In this document: piece by piece, positions 1-8,066 of the stretch
How the letters are laid out: each line of letters opens with the position of its first letter
Numbering within the stretch: the stretch's first letter is position 1
DNA from: Isoetes taiwanensis
Taxonomy: Eukaryota; Streptophyta; Lycopodiopsida; Isoetales; Isoetaceae
DNA: 64,000 nt
Assembly (NCBI GenBank): GCA_021234155.1
Contig: JAJEKV010000060.1
Location: 8,578,323 to 8,642,322 of the forward strand
Direction of reading: 5' to 3'
The notes under the pieces: generated by a model
Seen by the model: only the letters and a program-made list of their open reading frames with translations
Told to the model about the DNA's origin: nothing
Databases searched by the model: none
Position numbers and translations under genes: made by a program

Positions 1-1347
1 CAGGGAGATTTAGACCTTTGATGTTGCCAGCTTCTTGATGAAAGTCAACTGCCCTTGTGAGAAGTTCAGCAACCACTAGAAAGAGATAGGGAGCTAAAGG
101 GCAGCCCTGTCTTACTCCTCGAGAGAGATTAAAGAAGTTAGAGGGGGAGCCATTTATTAGAACAGCCGAGTTTGCCTTAGTGTTTAAGCCCATAATTAGA
201 GAAATGACTTTGGGGTTAAAACCAAGTTTATGCATGGCAAATTCAAGGAAGTCCCAGTTAACTGAATCAAATGCCCTCTTGAAATCTAGTTTAAAAAGTA
301 TGCAATCTTTGTCAGAGACTCTATTCCAGTGTAACCCTTCCATTGCAACAATGTAGTTATCCAAAATAAATCTATTAGGGAGAAAGGCAGATTGCTTAAT
401 GTTGATGTTCTCCTGAAGGAAAGATTTGATCCTGTTGGCAATAATTTTGGCACATAATTTGTATGAAGAATTGGTCAATGAGATAGGTCTCCAATCAGAG
501 AAGGCAGATGGCATATCAATTTTTGGAACAAGAGTAATTAAGCCAGCAGAAATAGAGGGATGTAAATGTTCTGCTTTCCAAAAGCCATATACTAAATTGA
601 CCACATCAGTCTTTAGGATATCCCAGAAGCAAATGTAAAACTCAGGGGGTCGGCCATCAGGTCCAGGGATTTTCCCTTACTAAAGCTCAAGAGGACCTTG
701 AAAATTTCCTGCTCAGAGGGAGTGGCAGCAATGGAATCATTCATTAGATTACAAGAATTAGGAATGATCCGATTGATCAAGGAAATAAATTCATCTTTTT
801 TTGAGGTAGAGGTAGTTGAGCAAGTATCTCTGCCATTGAACAGGGAGGCATATTTCTCTTGAAAGAAATACTTAATATCTTTTGGAGAGTCTAGACATGT
901 ACCATTATCTGTATGCACTTTAAGAATGGAATTTTTTAACAATCTGTTCTTGGCAGATCTGTAAAAAAACCTGGAGCTGCCATGGTCCATCTCTTTGTTG
1001 AACTTCATCTTGCATTTGATAGCAAAGCTCCTAGCTTCCAACTCTTCAATAGATTTAATTTTCTTCTCTAATACTTCCTCTCCAATCTGGAGATTTAGAT
1101 CATGGGGATGATGTTGAAGTTGACCTCTAATATCTCTCATTTGCTCTAAGTAGTTTTCTTTGAGCTTAGTCTTATCTTTATGCATTTTCTGAGACCACTT
1201 TTTAATCCAGGACTTGACTTTCTTAATCTTTGAATAAAATGATTTCATAGAAAGATGATCATTAGGATCATTAACAGAGGTTTGATTATCTTGCAGAGAT
1301 AAATAAAAGTTCCTGAAGTCACTGCAGAACTGCTCATTACCAAGAAG
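1..1347 (-). pseudogene. LINE ORF2, linker and N-terminal reverse transcriptase half
   Basis: The minus strand from 1347 to about 665 reads as the basic linker between endonuclease and RT (open from 1248 to 613). The frame then shifts near 665. The part from about 680 to 1 carries classical L1 RT motifs in order: a K-x-PGPDG-like block, a V-P-K block, the DWRPISL block, QSAFLPNRFILDN, and motif A (LDFKRAFDSVNWDF, about 289-245) with the first catalytic aspartate. The RQGCPLAPYLF block lies near 110-75. The FADD box and the thumb lie beyond the window. The frameshift lies just before the PGPDG block, so this copy looks inactive unless the shift is a sequencing error. Confidence 0.85.
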
Positions 1348-1352
1348 GGAAC
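1348..1352. repeat. Target-site duplication GGAAC, left copy
   Basis: GGAAC directly precedes the TGTGG start of the chromovirus 5' LTR and is repeated exactly at 7270-7274 after the 3' LTR. A 5-bp duplication is the size expected for Ty3/gypsy integrases. Confidence 0.95.
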
Positions 1353-1439
1353 TGTGGCGACCATACAGATATTCGTATCATACGAACATTATACTCCTGT
1401 GTACAAAAGATGGTCGTCACACGGATGCGAAAGGGTAGT

Positions 1440-1515
1440 TGCACAAGACAGGATTTGAACTCGCAACCTTCCAGTTGCGAGTCACACACCCTTGCCAAGT
1501 GTGCTACCAATATTT
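1440..1515 (-). other. tRNA-like A-box/B-box segment, antisense in the LTR
   Basis: On the minus strand an A-box-like GGTAGCACACTTGG (1508-1495) is followed at tRNA-like spacing by a B-box-like GAGTTCAAATCC (1462-1451). The region between forms a strong stem (CTCGCAAC with GTTGCGAG) rather than a clean cloverleaf. It is repeated in the 3' LTR at about 6838-6912. This could be a captured tRNA or SINE head, or chance similarity to pol III promoter boxes. Confidence 0.5.
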
Positions 1516-1562
1516 GTTGAAGACATTCCTTCACGTCTTCCTCATATGTGGGACTATCTCCA

Positions 1563-1585
1563 GAAGGTTCTAGAATGTTCTAGAA
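1563..1585 (+). promoter_or_regulatory. Five-unit heat-shock element in 5' LTR
   Basis: The pattern is GAA-nn-TTC-nn-GAA-nn-TTC-nn-GAA with no mismatch in any of the five alternating units. This is the consensus binding array for heat-shock transcription factors. It is preserved at 6962-6984 in the other LTR. Confidence 0.8.
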
Positions 1586-1673
1586 ATGCATGCGCGATCA
1601 CTTGGCGCGATCTCATCCATTGGAGTGGCGCGATCCTGACCGTTGGTCTAGATATCCTCCTTCTTGTCAAACC

Positions 1674-1685
1674 ATTCCGGTTCAA
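1674..1685 (+). promoter_or_regulatory. Putative self-primer (transcript 5' end) in 5' LTR
   Basis: ATTCCGGTTCAA here is the exact reverse complement of the sequence at 1859-1870, three bases inside the element after the LTR. In the 3' LTR the same 12-mer (7088-7099) begins 32 bases after the first T of the TATA box, where transcription would start. Confidence 0.7.
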
Positions 1686-1856
1686 CGCCAGTCTTGAGCC
1701 TTCTAGGCATCTGTCTCGTATTCCTGCTTGCCTTCGGGCTATTGTATTATTGATTCCTGTTCATATATTAGATTCTTTGCCGATCTTGGCATATTTCTTC
1801 CGTATTTCTTGCGTATTTTTCACGTATTTTCCTTGTTTTCGAGTAGGTTCATGACA

Positions 1857-1872
1857 GTTTGAACCGGAATCC
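1857..1872 (+). promoter_or_regulatory. Primer-binding site, self-priming type
   Basis: TTGAACCGGAAT (1859-1870), immediately after the LTR, is fully complementary to the LTR 12-mer at 1674-1685. No plant tRNA-iMet PBS (TGGTATCAGAGC) is present here. In Tf1 of fission yeast the first 11 nt of the genomic RNA fold back to such a site. Confidence 0.7.
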
Positions 1873-1925
1873 CTTACCGGTTCTTGCCTGCTCTGATCCT
1901 AAGCATTTTTTTTTTTTGCTCATAG

Positions 1926-2760
1926 TTGGTGATTTTATATCTATGGAGGAGGTTCCGAATTTATTACAACAGGTCCAAAGAAATTTTGTTCAAGTATGCC
2001 AGCTTGCGCTTGGACAATAAAGAGCTTAAGGAACGTATTGCTTCACATGAATCTGCTTCTAGCTCGGGATTGAGGCTATCAGAGCCTAAGATCAGCCTGC
2101 CAGAGAAGTTTGACGGCACTCGGTCCAAGCTCCGCAGTTTTTTGAATCAAATCAGGCTTGTGATTCAGCTCCATCCTCATAGATATCCCACAGCTCAAGA
2201 ACAAGTGGGGCTGATTGGTTCTCTTCTCACAGGACCAGGTCTAAGTTGGTTTGCTCCTTTATTGGAGAAAGGAGCCCTAGAGTTGCAAGATTTTGCTGCT
2301 TTCACTGCAGAACTCGAAGCATGCTTTGGAGACACTGATCGTCAGCGCACAGCAGTCACAAAACTTTGCAACTTAAGGCAAGGCTCTCGCCCAGCTTCAG
2401 TATATGCGTCGGAATTTCGTCAAATTGCAGTAGATACTGCATGGGATGATATTGGGGTTACGAGAGGATGTCAAAGATATGTTGTTGTCTATGGAGGATC
2501 CCCAGAGTTTGGAAGAAGCCATTAGATTTGCAGTTCGATGTGATAATCGGCTCTTCGAACGTAGGCAAGAGAGACGTAGTCAGGTCTTTCCAATTACACA
2601 AGCGCCTATAGCTACGCCTTCCCCGCCTTATCTCAGAAATCTAGCGGATCCGGACCTGAGCCTATCGCATTGATCGGGCAGTTCGAGGACCCTTATCCGG
2701 GCGCCCGAAGCGGCGTCGGAGAGAGGCTAATCTTTGCCTCTACCGTGGAGGATCGGCCAT
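1926..2760 (+). pseudogene. Chromovirus gag (capsid and degraded zinc knuckle)
   Basis: Encodes a Ty3-type capsid. After a coiled N-terminus comes the block PEKFDGTRSKLRSFLNQ, then VGLIGSLLTGPGLSWFAPLL, AFTAELEACFGD and ASEFRQIA. This matches the retrotrans_gag fold of Tf1/sushi elements. A frameshift near 2440-2450 moves the frame to LREDVKDMLLSMEDP..RCDNRLFERRQERR, the expected capsid C-terminus. The knuckle follows at about 2727-2772, in the shape C-L-Y-x-G-G-x-x-I-A-V-D, but the expected cysteine pattern is incomplete in every frame. Function: RNA-packaging capsid. It is defective as read here. Confidence 0.8.
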
Positions 2761-2939
2761 ATCGCCGTGGATGCCCCGTGAAGCTCTAAATCGGTCGGAA
2801 ACTTCGTGGGGCTGGTCCGAGTAGTAGGAGTCTCGTCGGGTCGGGCCTTTTCTCCGACTCCTTCCACATTTCCCGACATGTTTATTCCATCGAGATAAGG
2901 TCGCAAGGCATTCTTCATCCCTATATCATTGAAATAAGA

Positions 2940-3186
2940 AGTTGGAGAATTGCAAGTGTTGGCGCAACTTGATTGTGGTGCAAATGCTTGCTTTATGGAT
3001 AATGCATTTGCCAAGAAGCACGCGCCATCCCTAGAAGCAAGGTTGAGCATCCCGCTTCGCCGGGTGATTGATGGATTCGAGATCTCCCTGCAATCCACAG
3101 AATATACCGCGCCTCTTCAGTTTTGTTCGAGGGAGTTTCTTTGTCGTATTTCCTTCAATCTCATTGCTAGCCCTCATCGCCAATAG
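2940..3186 (+). pseudogene. Chromovirus aspartic protease remnant
   Basis: The segment VLAQLDCGANACFMDNAFAK fits the retropepsin active-site loop of sushi-type elements (usual form D-S-G-A followed by F-I-D). Here the serine after the catalytic Asp is Cys (DCGA). It lies between gag and RT as expected. It is preceded by a degenerate stretch with no open frame (2760-2940). Confidence 0.65.
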
Positions 3187-3790
3187 TCTTGGGTCCGCCC
3201 CCTCGCTCGAGCTACATAACCCGCATTGATTGGCGACTTAGATCATTTCATTTGTTGGATCTAGCTCTAGTTCCAGTTCATCTGCAGACAGTCTCTACAC
3301 CAACATCGACTTCCGATTCGCGGCAAGATCGTGGGCCCCTCGACTCCGCCCTTGCTGTTCCATGTTCTCGATCCGCCTCTTGCCTCTCGCTCCAGTTCAT
3401 GCCCCAGATTCTCGATCATGTTCTTGATGATGTTCCAGCTCCAGCTCTAGTTCCCCGCTCTTGCTCCAGCCCCGCCACCCCCGCTCCAGTTCTTGCTCCC
3501 GGCCCCTCGCTCCTCGCCCAGTTCTTGCTTCCACCCTGTTCTTACTCCAGTTCTTGGTCCAGTTCCTGCTCCAGGGCTTGCTCCTCGCCATGTTCATGTT
3601 CCCGCCATGCTTTTTGTGGAGGTTTCTTCATGCTCGGCCAGATCTCAAGATTTCTCTTCATGAGTTTGATAAATCTAGAAGGCAAGATCCAAGTTCGTTT
3701 TGGTGCAGGCCCAGTTCACCCATCGGCTAGCTCTAAGATCAAGTTCCTGCTCCAATGCTCCCAGATAAATATAGCGACTTCTCTCTCATG
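3187..3790 (+). other. Low-complexity C/T-rich segment between protease and RT
   Basis: About 3240-3620 is dominated by repeats of the type CAGTTCTTGCTCC and CCAGCTCCAG, which gives spurious Ser/Pro-rich frames on one strand and Trp/Arg/Glu-rich frames on the other. I see no retroviral motif until the protein motif DCPIDLQ near 3845. It probably replaced or expanded the protease-RT linker. Confidence 0.5.
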
Positions 3791-3814
3791 TTTTTGACAA
3801 AGTCAAGGCCAGCA

Positions 3815-4440
3815 AACTCCCGTGCAGCATCGCCCATATGATTGTCCTATTGATTTGCAAAATGGGACCACGCCGCCATATAGTCCGATATATGGTCTAT
3901 CCCCTCACGAGTTGAAGGTTTTATGGGATTATATTGAAGAGAATTTAGCCACCGGCTTCATTCGACATTCTCGGCCCCTTCGCGGAGCTATCTTCTTCGT
4001 CCAAAAGAAGGATGGTTCGCAAGCCCCGGGTCGCTGATTATCGTGGCCTCAATAAAATCATCATACCAAATCCAGATCCGCTTCCTCGATCCCGAGTTGT
4101 TGAAACGACTTCAAGGTGCGCACTATTTTACGAAATTGATCTTCGTGGTGCCTATAATCTTATTCGATCCGAGGGTGATGAGTGGAAAACAACCTTCGTA
4201 ACTTCTGTATGGCCATTTTGAGTACACGCTATGCCGCTTTGGACTTACCAATGCCCCTAAAGATTCCAAAGATATGGCTAATGATGTTTTTCGAGAGTTC
4301 TTAGACACTTTTGTTATCATCTATCCGATGATATTCTTGTTTATTCTAAGACTCTCGGCGAACATGAGAGGCATGTTCGATGTGTCCTTCGTAAGCTTCG
4401 GAGCATGGGTTATATGCCAAACTTGAGAAGTGTCGGGCCG
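3815..4440 (+). pseudogene. Chromovirus reverse transcriptase
   Basis: Starts with HRPYDCPIDLQNGTTPPYSP and LSPHELKVLWDYIEENL, followed by a frame change into KPRVADYRGLNKI..NPDPLP. Motif A is EIDLRGAYNLIR with its catalytic Asp. Further frame changes give the YTLCRFGLTNAP block (about 4220-4260). The YxDD box at 4322-4332 has a one-base deletion: TAT, then only two bases, then GATGAT, followed by ILVYSK in the shifted frame. The domain order is normal for gypsy RT, but it cannot be translated as read. Confidence 0.85.
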
Positions 4441-4699
4441 AAAGCAGGATAATGTGGAGTTCCTTGGCTATCGCATCACCCACATGGAGTCTCTATAGAT
4501 CCCGAAAAGGTCCGCGATCGTTTCGGAGTGGCAAACACCTTCATCCGCTCGAGATGTTCGTGTTTTCTTGGGTTTGCCAATTTCTATCGGGCGCTTCATC
4601 CGGGATTATTCGTGAGATTACTCTTCCTTTGACACGCCACCGCTGGACGTGCCATTCGAATGGACTGCGGAAGCAGACCGCTTTTGTTACCCCGAAGCA

Positions 4700-5130
4700 T
4701 GCTTTCACCACGGCGCCAGCTTCTTGCTCATGCAGATCTGATCCTTTTGCCCATATGTTGTTGAAGCAGATGCTTCGATTTTGGCGCTTGGTGGGATCCT
4801 CATATAGGAGGGGATGACCATGAATTGCATCCAATCGCCTATCATTCACGAAAAGTTTCAGTGTCTGCTGAAATTAACTATATCATTTATGACAAGGAGT
4901 TGTTGGCGATAGTGGATTCTTTCGAGGAGTGGAGACGTTTTCTAGAGGGATCTCCTTAGAAGGTCACAGTCTACACAGATCACCAAAATCTCGAATATTT
5001 TCATGCGCCGAGTGCTCAACCGCCGCCAGTTCGCTGGCATACTCAAGTATTATCCCGGATTGATTTCGCGGATCAAGTACCGTCCCCGATCCCTCCAAGG
5101 AAAGCCTGATGCCTTGTCTCGACGCTCCTA
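4700..5130 (+). pseudogene. Chromovirus RNase H
   Basis: Fragments in successive frames fit the gypsy RNase H: EADAS..LALGG near 4768-4800, then [14 protein letters not shown] near 4840-4880, [20 protein letters not shown] near 4890-4950, VYTDHQNLEYF near 4968-5005, and RIKYRPRSLQGKPDALSRR (5060-5125). The last marks the end of the domain. At least two frameshifts are present. Confidence 0.8.
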
Positions 5131-5189
5131 CCTTGAGCCCAAACTAGGTGACCCTGCATATGATCAGCAATCACAGGTTATTTTAGGGC

Positions 5190-6200
5190 CTGATCGGTTC
5201 CAGCTTATGGCTCTCACTTTGTTCGAGAGGCCTCATGATACAGCCTTGTTGGAGTCTGTTCGAGCATCTCTGCCCTCCGATCCATTGGCTCAAGATGTAT
5301 TCTCACACATTGGCGCTGCATCACCTTCTCAGCAGATGGGATCAGACTATGATCATTTTGAGGTTCGAGATGGACTCCTGCCCCGCGATGGGCTTCTATA
5401 TGTACCGATGGTGCTTCTAGGCTTCGTGTTCTTCGTGGCTTGCCATGATTCACCTCCTGGGCGGATACTTTGGAGTAGCCAAGACTCTTGAACTTATTAG
5501 TCGAGAGTATTGGTGGCCAGGTCTTCGCCGCCTCGTCGGCTTTTATTCGATCCCCGTGACATCTGGCCGCCGAGTCAAGGTTCCAAGGCATCTTCCTCAT
5601 GGCCTGCTTCATCCTTTGCCAGTTCCAGCCGGGTCCTTGGAAGAGTATTTCAGTGGATTTTATTATCGAAGCTTCCATCCTCCTGTGGCCATGACGCCAT
5701 CCTTGTTGTTGTTGACGGTTTTCCAAGATGGCACATTTCATTCCTTTGCAAAGACTTCTATCTCTAGTGAAGCCACAAATGGTTCTCTTGCTTCAGAGGT
5801 GGTTCGACTCCATGGCTTACCGGATAACATTGTCATTGACCGCGCCCCTCAATTTGTTGCCGCTTTTGAAGCGCCTATTGCAACTCTTGCATGTGGAACG
5901 CTCGCTCTCTTCCCACATCATCCGAGACCAATGGACCCGTGGAGCGACTAATCAAACCCTTGAGCAAAGATTTGCGATGCTTCATCAATTATCGGCATGA
6001 TGACCGGATTGATTGGCTACCGCGTGAATTTGCTTATAATAATTCCGTCCCATGCCTCCACAGCCGACTCGCTTCTTTATTAATTTCGCATGCACCCCCA
6101 AGGGGTCTTTGATTGCTCCCCGGATATGACTCAATCAATCCCAAAGGTTTAGGTGACGTGCTCGAAAGCTCCACATGCTTCTCGTGATGATCTTCGCACC
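5190..6200 (+). pseudogene. Chromovirus integrase
   Basis: The N-terminal zinc-binding region is at about 5440-5550: HDSPPGGYFGVAKTLELI, then YWWPGLRR. The core begins near 5650 with DFI, the next block is DAILVVVDGFPRW (about 5695-5735), and the second catalytic block is LPDNIVIDRAPQF at about 5815-5853. The third block, with the catalytic Glu, lies near 5930-5945 as TNGPVERLIKPL, followed by WLPREFAYNNS (6010-6045). These are spread over three frames, so there are several small indels. Role: insertion of element cDNA, consistent with the 5-bp TSD. Confidence 0.85.
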
Positions 6201-6429
6201 ATCTTCGCCAGCCCCAAGCACGCTATCGCCATCATGCAGATCAGCATCGCCAAGACGCCCTCATTTTGCAGTTGGTGATCTTGTTTGGTTCTTTGCGGGA
6301 TTTGCCGACACCGCCTTTTGTAACAAGCTCGACTACCGGGCGCTTAGGTCCCTATCGGATCATTGAACGAAGTTGGTGATGCTTTCGCTTTCCGAGCTTC
6401 CGCCATCAGTCCGGGCTTCACCCAATGTT

Positions 6430-6650
6430 TCATGTGTCTTTGTTAGAACCCTATATGGCTTAATCCATTTCCTGATCGAAAGTACCTCCACCTCCACCAC
6501 CACCGAGATTGATGATCATGAGGAGTTCGAGGTTCGAGAGATTCGACTCCAAGTTTCTTCGTCCGACGATTGTATTACTTTGTTGTTGATTGGGAAGGTT
6601 ACTCGCCAAGTGATAGAACCCGAGCCCGCCGAGAATCACTAATGCACTGA
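6430..6650 (+). pseudogene. Integrase C-terminus with chromodomain
   Basis: After a P-M-F-H-V-S-L-L-E-P-Y block (about 6424-6456) comes a proline/acidic linker. EEFEVREI (about 6520-6543), a shifted DSKFLR segment, then DWEGYSPSDRT (6588-6620) and EPAEN follow. This is the chromodomain signature (VREIL..W-x-GY..TWEP-x-NL) that defines chromoviruses. The expected second tryptophan (TWEP) is lost at a frameshift. In relatives the domain steers integration to methylated-histone chromatin. Confidence 0.8.
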
Positions 6651-6734
6651 CAAAATTGCGGAGTTTCACCGACGCGTTCCGCATAAGCCAAGCCTCGAGT
6701 ACTCCGCCCCAAATTTTCAGGACTCGCCGCCATC

Positions 6735-6748
6735 GTGGGAGGGGATGG
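6735..6748 (+). promoter_or_regulatory. Polypurine tract before 3' LTR
   Basis: GTGGGAGGGGATGG directly abuts the TGTG start of the 3' LTR, the normal position for the plus-strand primer. Confidence 0.8.
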
Positions 6749-6961
6749 TGTGACGACCATACGGATATTCGTATCATACTTAACATTATACTCCTCGCGT
6801 TACAAAAGATGGTCGTCACACGGATGCAAAAGGGTAGTTGCACAAGACAGGGTTTGAACTCGCAACCTTCCAGTTGCGAGTCACACACCCTTGCCAAGTG
6901 TGCTACCAATATTTGTTAAAGACATTCCTTCACGTCTTTCTCATATGTGCGACTATCTCCA

Positions 6962-6984
6962 GAAGGTTCTAGAATGTTCTAGAA
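6962..6984 (+). promoter_or_regulatory. Five-unit heat-shock element in 3' LTR
   Basis: The GAA/TTC five-unit array is the same as at 1563-1585 and lies about 72 bases upstream of the TATA box, a normal upstream-element position. Confidence 0.8.
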
Positions 6985-7055
6985 CCTAAATGCATGCGCG
7001 ACACTTGGCGCGATCTCATCCATTGGAGTGGCGCGATCCTGACCGTTGGTCTAGA

Positions 7056-7063
7056 TATATAAG
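7056..7063 (+). promoter_or_regulatory. LTR TATA box
   Basis: TATATAAG, 32 bases upstream of the putative transcript start ATTCCGG at 7088. The same site in the 5' LTR is removed by an 11-base deletion. Confidence 0.7.
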
Positions 7064-7269
7064 GAGGCACCTCCTTCTTGTCAAACCATTCCGGTTCAAC
7101 GCAGTCTTGAGCCTTCTAGGCATCTGTCTCGTATTCCTGCTTGCCTTCGGGCTATTGTATTCTTGATTCCTGTTCATATATCAGATTCTTTGCCGATCTT
7201 GGCATATTTCTTCCATATTTCTTGCGTATTTTCCACGTATTTTCCTTGTTTTCGAGTAGGTTCATGACA

Positions 7270-7274
7270 GGAAC
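7270..7274. repeat. Target-site duplication GGAAC, right copy
   Basis: Exact copy of 1348-1352 immediately after the 3' LTR terminal CA. Confidence 0.95.
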
Positions 7275-8031
7275 AGTTAAGTTTAAAAGGAATATTGCCA
7301 TCCCTAGGTAGATGCAGAAGATGCTTGGTATGTAAAAATTGTGGTTGATGATCAGAGATGGAAATGGATTCATCACTCACCACATAGCAATTGTCCCAAA
7401 AGGAACATGAGGAGGTGGAAACATAGAATCTGTCTAAAGCACAAAATACCCTATTCGAGTTTTTTTGCTTGTTTGACCAGGTATAAATTGCAGTGGAGAA
7501 GGGGACATGAATCAAATTAAGCTCAGAGATGAGAGAGTCCCAATTAATTCTTTCATTTGTAGACATGTTGATTCTGTTCCCTAACTTCATGTCCCAGTTT
7601 GGGGTGTTGTTAAAGTCACCAGAGACTATCCAATCAACTCTAGGCTGGGAAGACATCCAAGATAAGATATCAGGCCCTAGATTTTCTCTATCCTTTGGAC
7701 AAGTGGGAGCATAGATATTAATAACTCCAAAATTGGAATTATTGATAGAAAAGACAACTGCCTGCCAACACTTACTAGGGCTGTTAAAGAAGGAGGTATG
7801 AGGCAAAGCTTTCCAGATCATGATGAGCCCTCCACAGGTACCAGAAGACTCAATCCAAGTGGAGGAAGCACCTGGGTAGATCCAATCTGCAAGACAAGAG
7901 CTTTCAAACTTGGGAAGCTTAGTTTCCTGCAGCAAAATGAGGTCTGCCTTGTAAAGTCTCAGTTGGGAGATGATCCTCCTTCTTTTGATAGGGCCTTTCA
8001 TACCCCTCACATTCCAAGTCATAATCTTCAC
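7275..8031 (-). pseudogene. LINE ORF2, APE-type endonuclease domain
   Basis: The open frame starts at ATG 8031 and encodes about 250 residues before the inserted LTR. The motifs of an exonuclease-endonuclease-phosphatase domain appear in order: MTWNVRG at the start, LLQETKL (residues 33-39), GGLIMIW, IYAPTCPKDRE, VSGDFNNTPNW, YTWSNKQ, LDRFYV and SDHQPQF, with the catalytic Asn, Glu, Asp and His residues in place. The start lies 36 bases after the ORF1 stop. It nicks target DNA in target-primed reverse transcription. The domain itself is intact; the protein is interrupted only by the chromovirus. Confidence 0.9.
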
Positions 8032-8066
8032 GAGGAATAAGAAGGGAAAAGGGAATGACAGTGGAG

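Larger units (their letters stand above)
1353..1856 (+). repeat. Chromovirus 5' LTR
   Basis: Runs TGTGGCGACC...TTCATGACA and is closely similar to 6749-7269. Compared with the 3' LTR it lacks an 11-base stretch at about 1655, which removes the TATA box, and a 5-base stretch just after the heat-shock element. It retains the five-unit heat-shock element (1563-1585), the antisense tRNA-like segment (about 1440-1515) and the putative self-primer 12-mer (1674-1685). Confidence 0.95.
1353..7269 (+). mobile_element. Ty3/gypsy chromovirus (Tf1/sushi/Tcn1-like), defective, inserted in LINE ORF2
   Basis: Two LTRs (504 and 521 bp) flank a 4.9-kb interior with gag, protease, RT, RNase H, integrase and a C-terminal chromodomain in gypsy order. 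The ends are TG...CA with a perfect 5-bp TSD. A purine tract precedes the 3' LTR. The sequence after the 5' LTR is not complementary to a tRNA 3' end that I recognise. Instead it is complementary to a 12-mer in the LTR just after the TATA box, as in Tf1-type self-priming elements. The coding region is broken by many 1-2-base shifts, often near CG dinucleotides. The Gag sequence also resembles Tf1/sushi elements rather than tRNA-primed Tekay or CRM chromoviruses of seed plants (family assignment from memory of motifs). Confidence 0.92.
6749..7269 (+). repeat. Chromovirus 3' LTR
   Basis: TGTGACGACC...TTCATGACA. It holds a 12-bp inverted repeat near its 5' end (TGTGACGACCAT 6749-6760 with ATGGTCGTCACA 6809-6820). 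It also holds the antisense tRNA-like segment, the heat-shock array 6962-6984, the TATA box TATATAAG (7056-7063) and the putative self-primer at 7088-7099. It is the more complete of the two LTRs. Confidence 0.95.

Noticed and set aside
3189-3797. 202-codon frame within the chromovirus
   Set aside because: Ser/Pro low complexity on one strand and Trp/Arg/Glu on the other; conflicts with the gag-pro-RT order.
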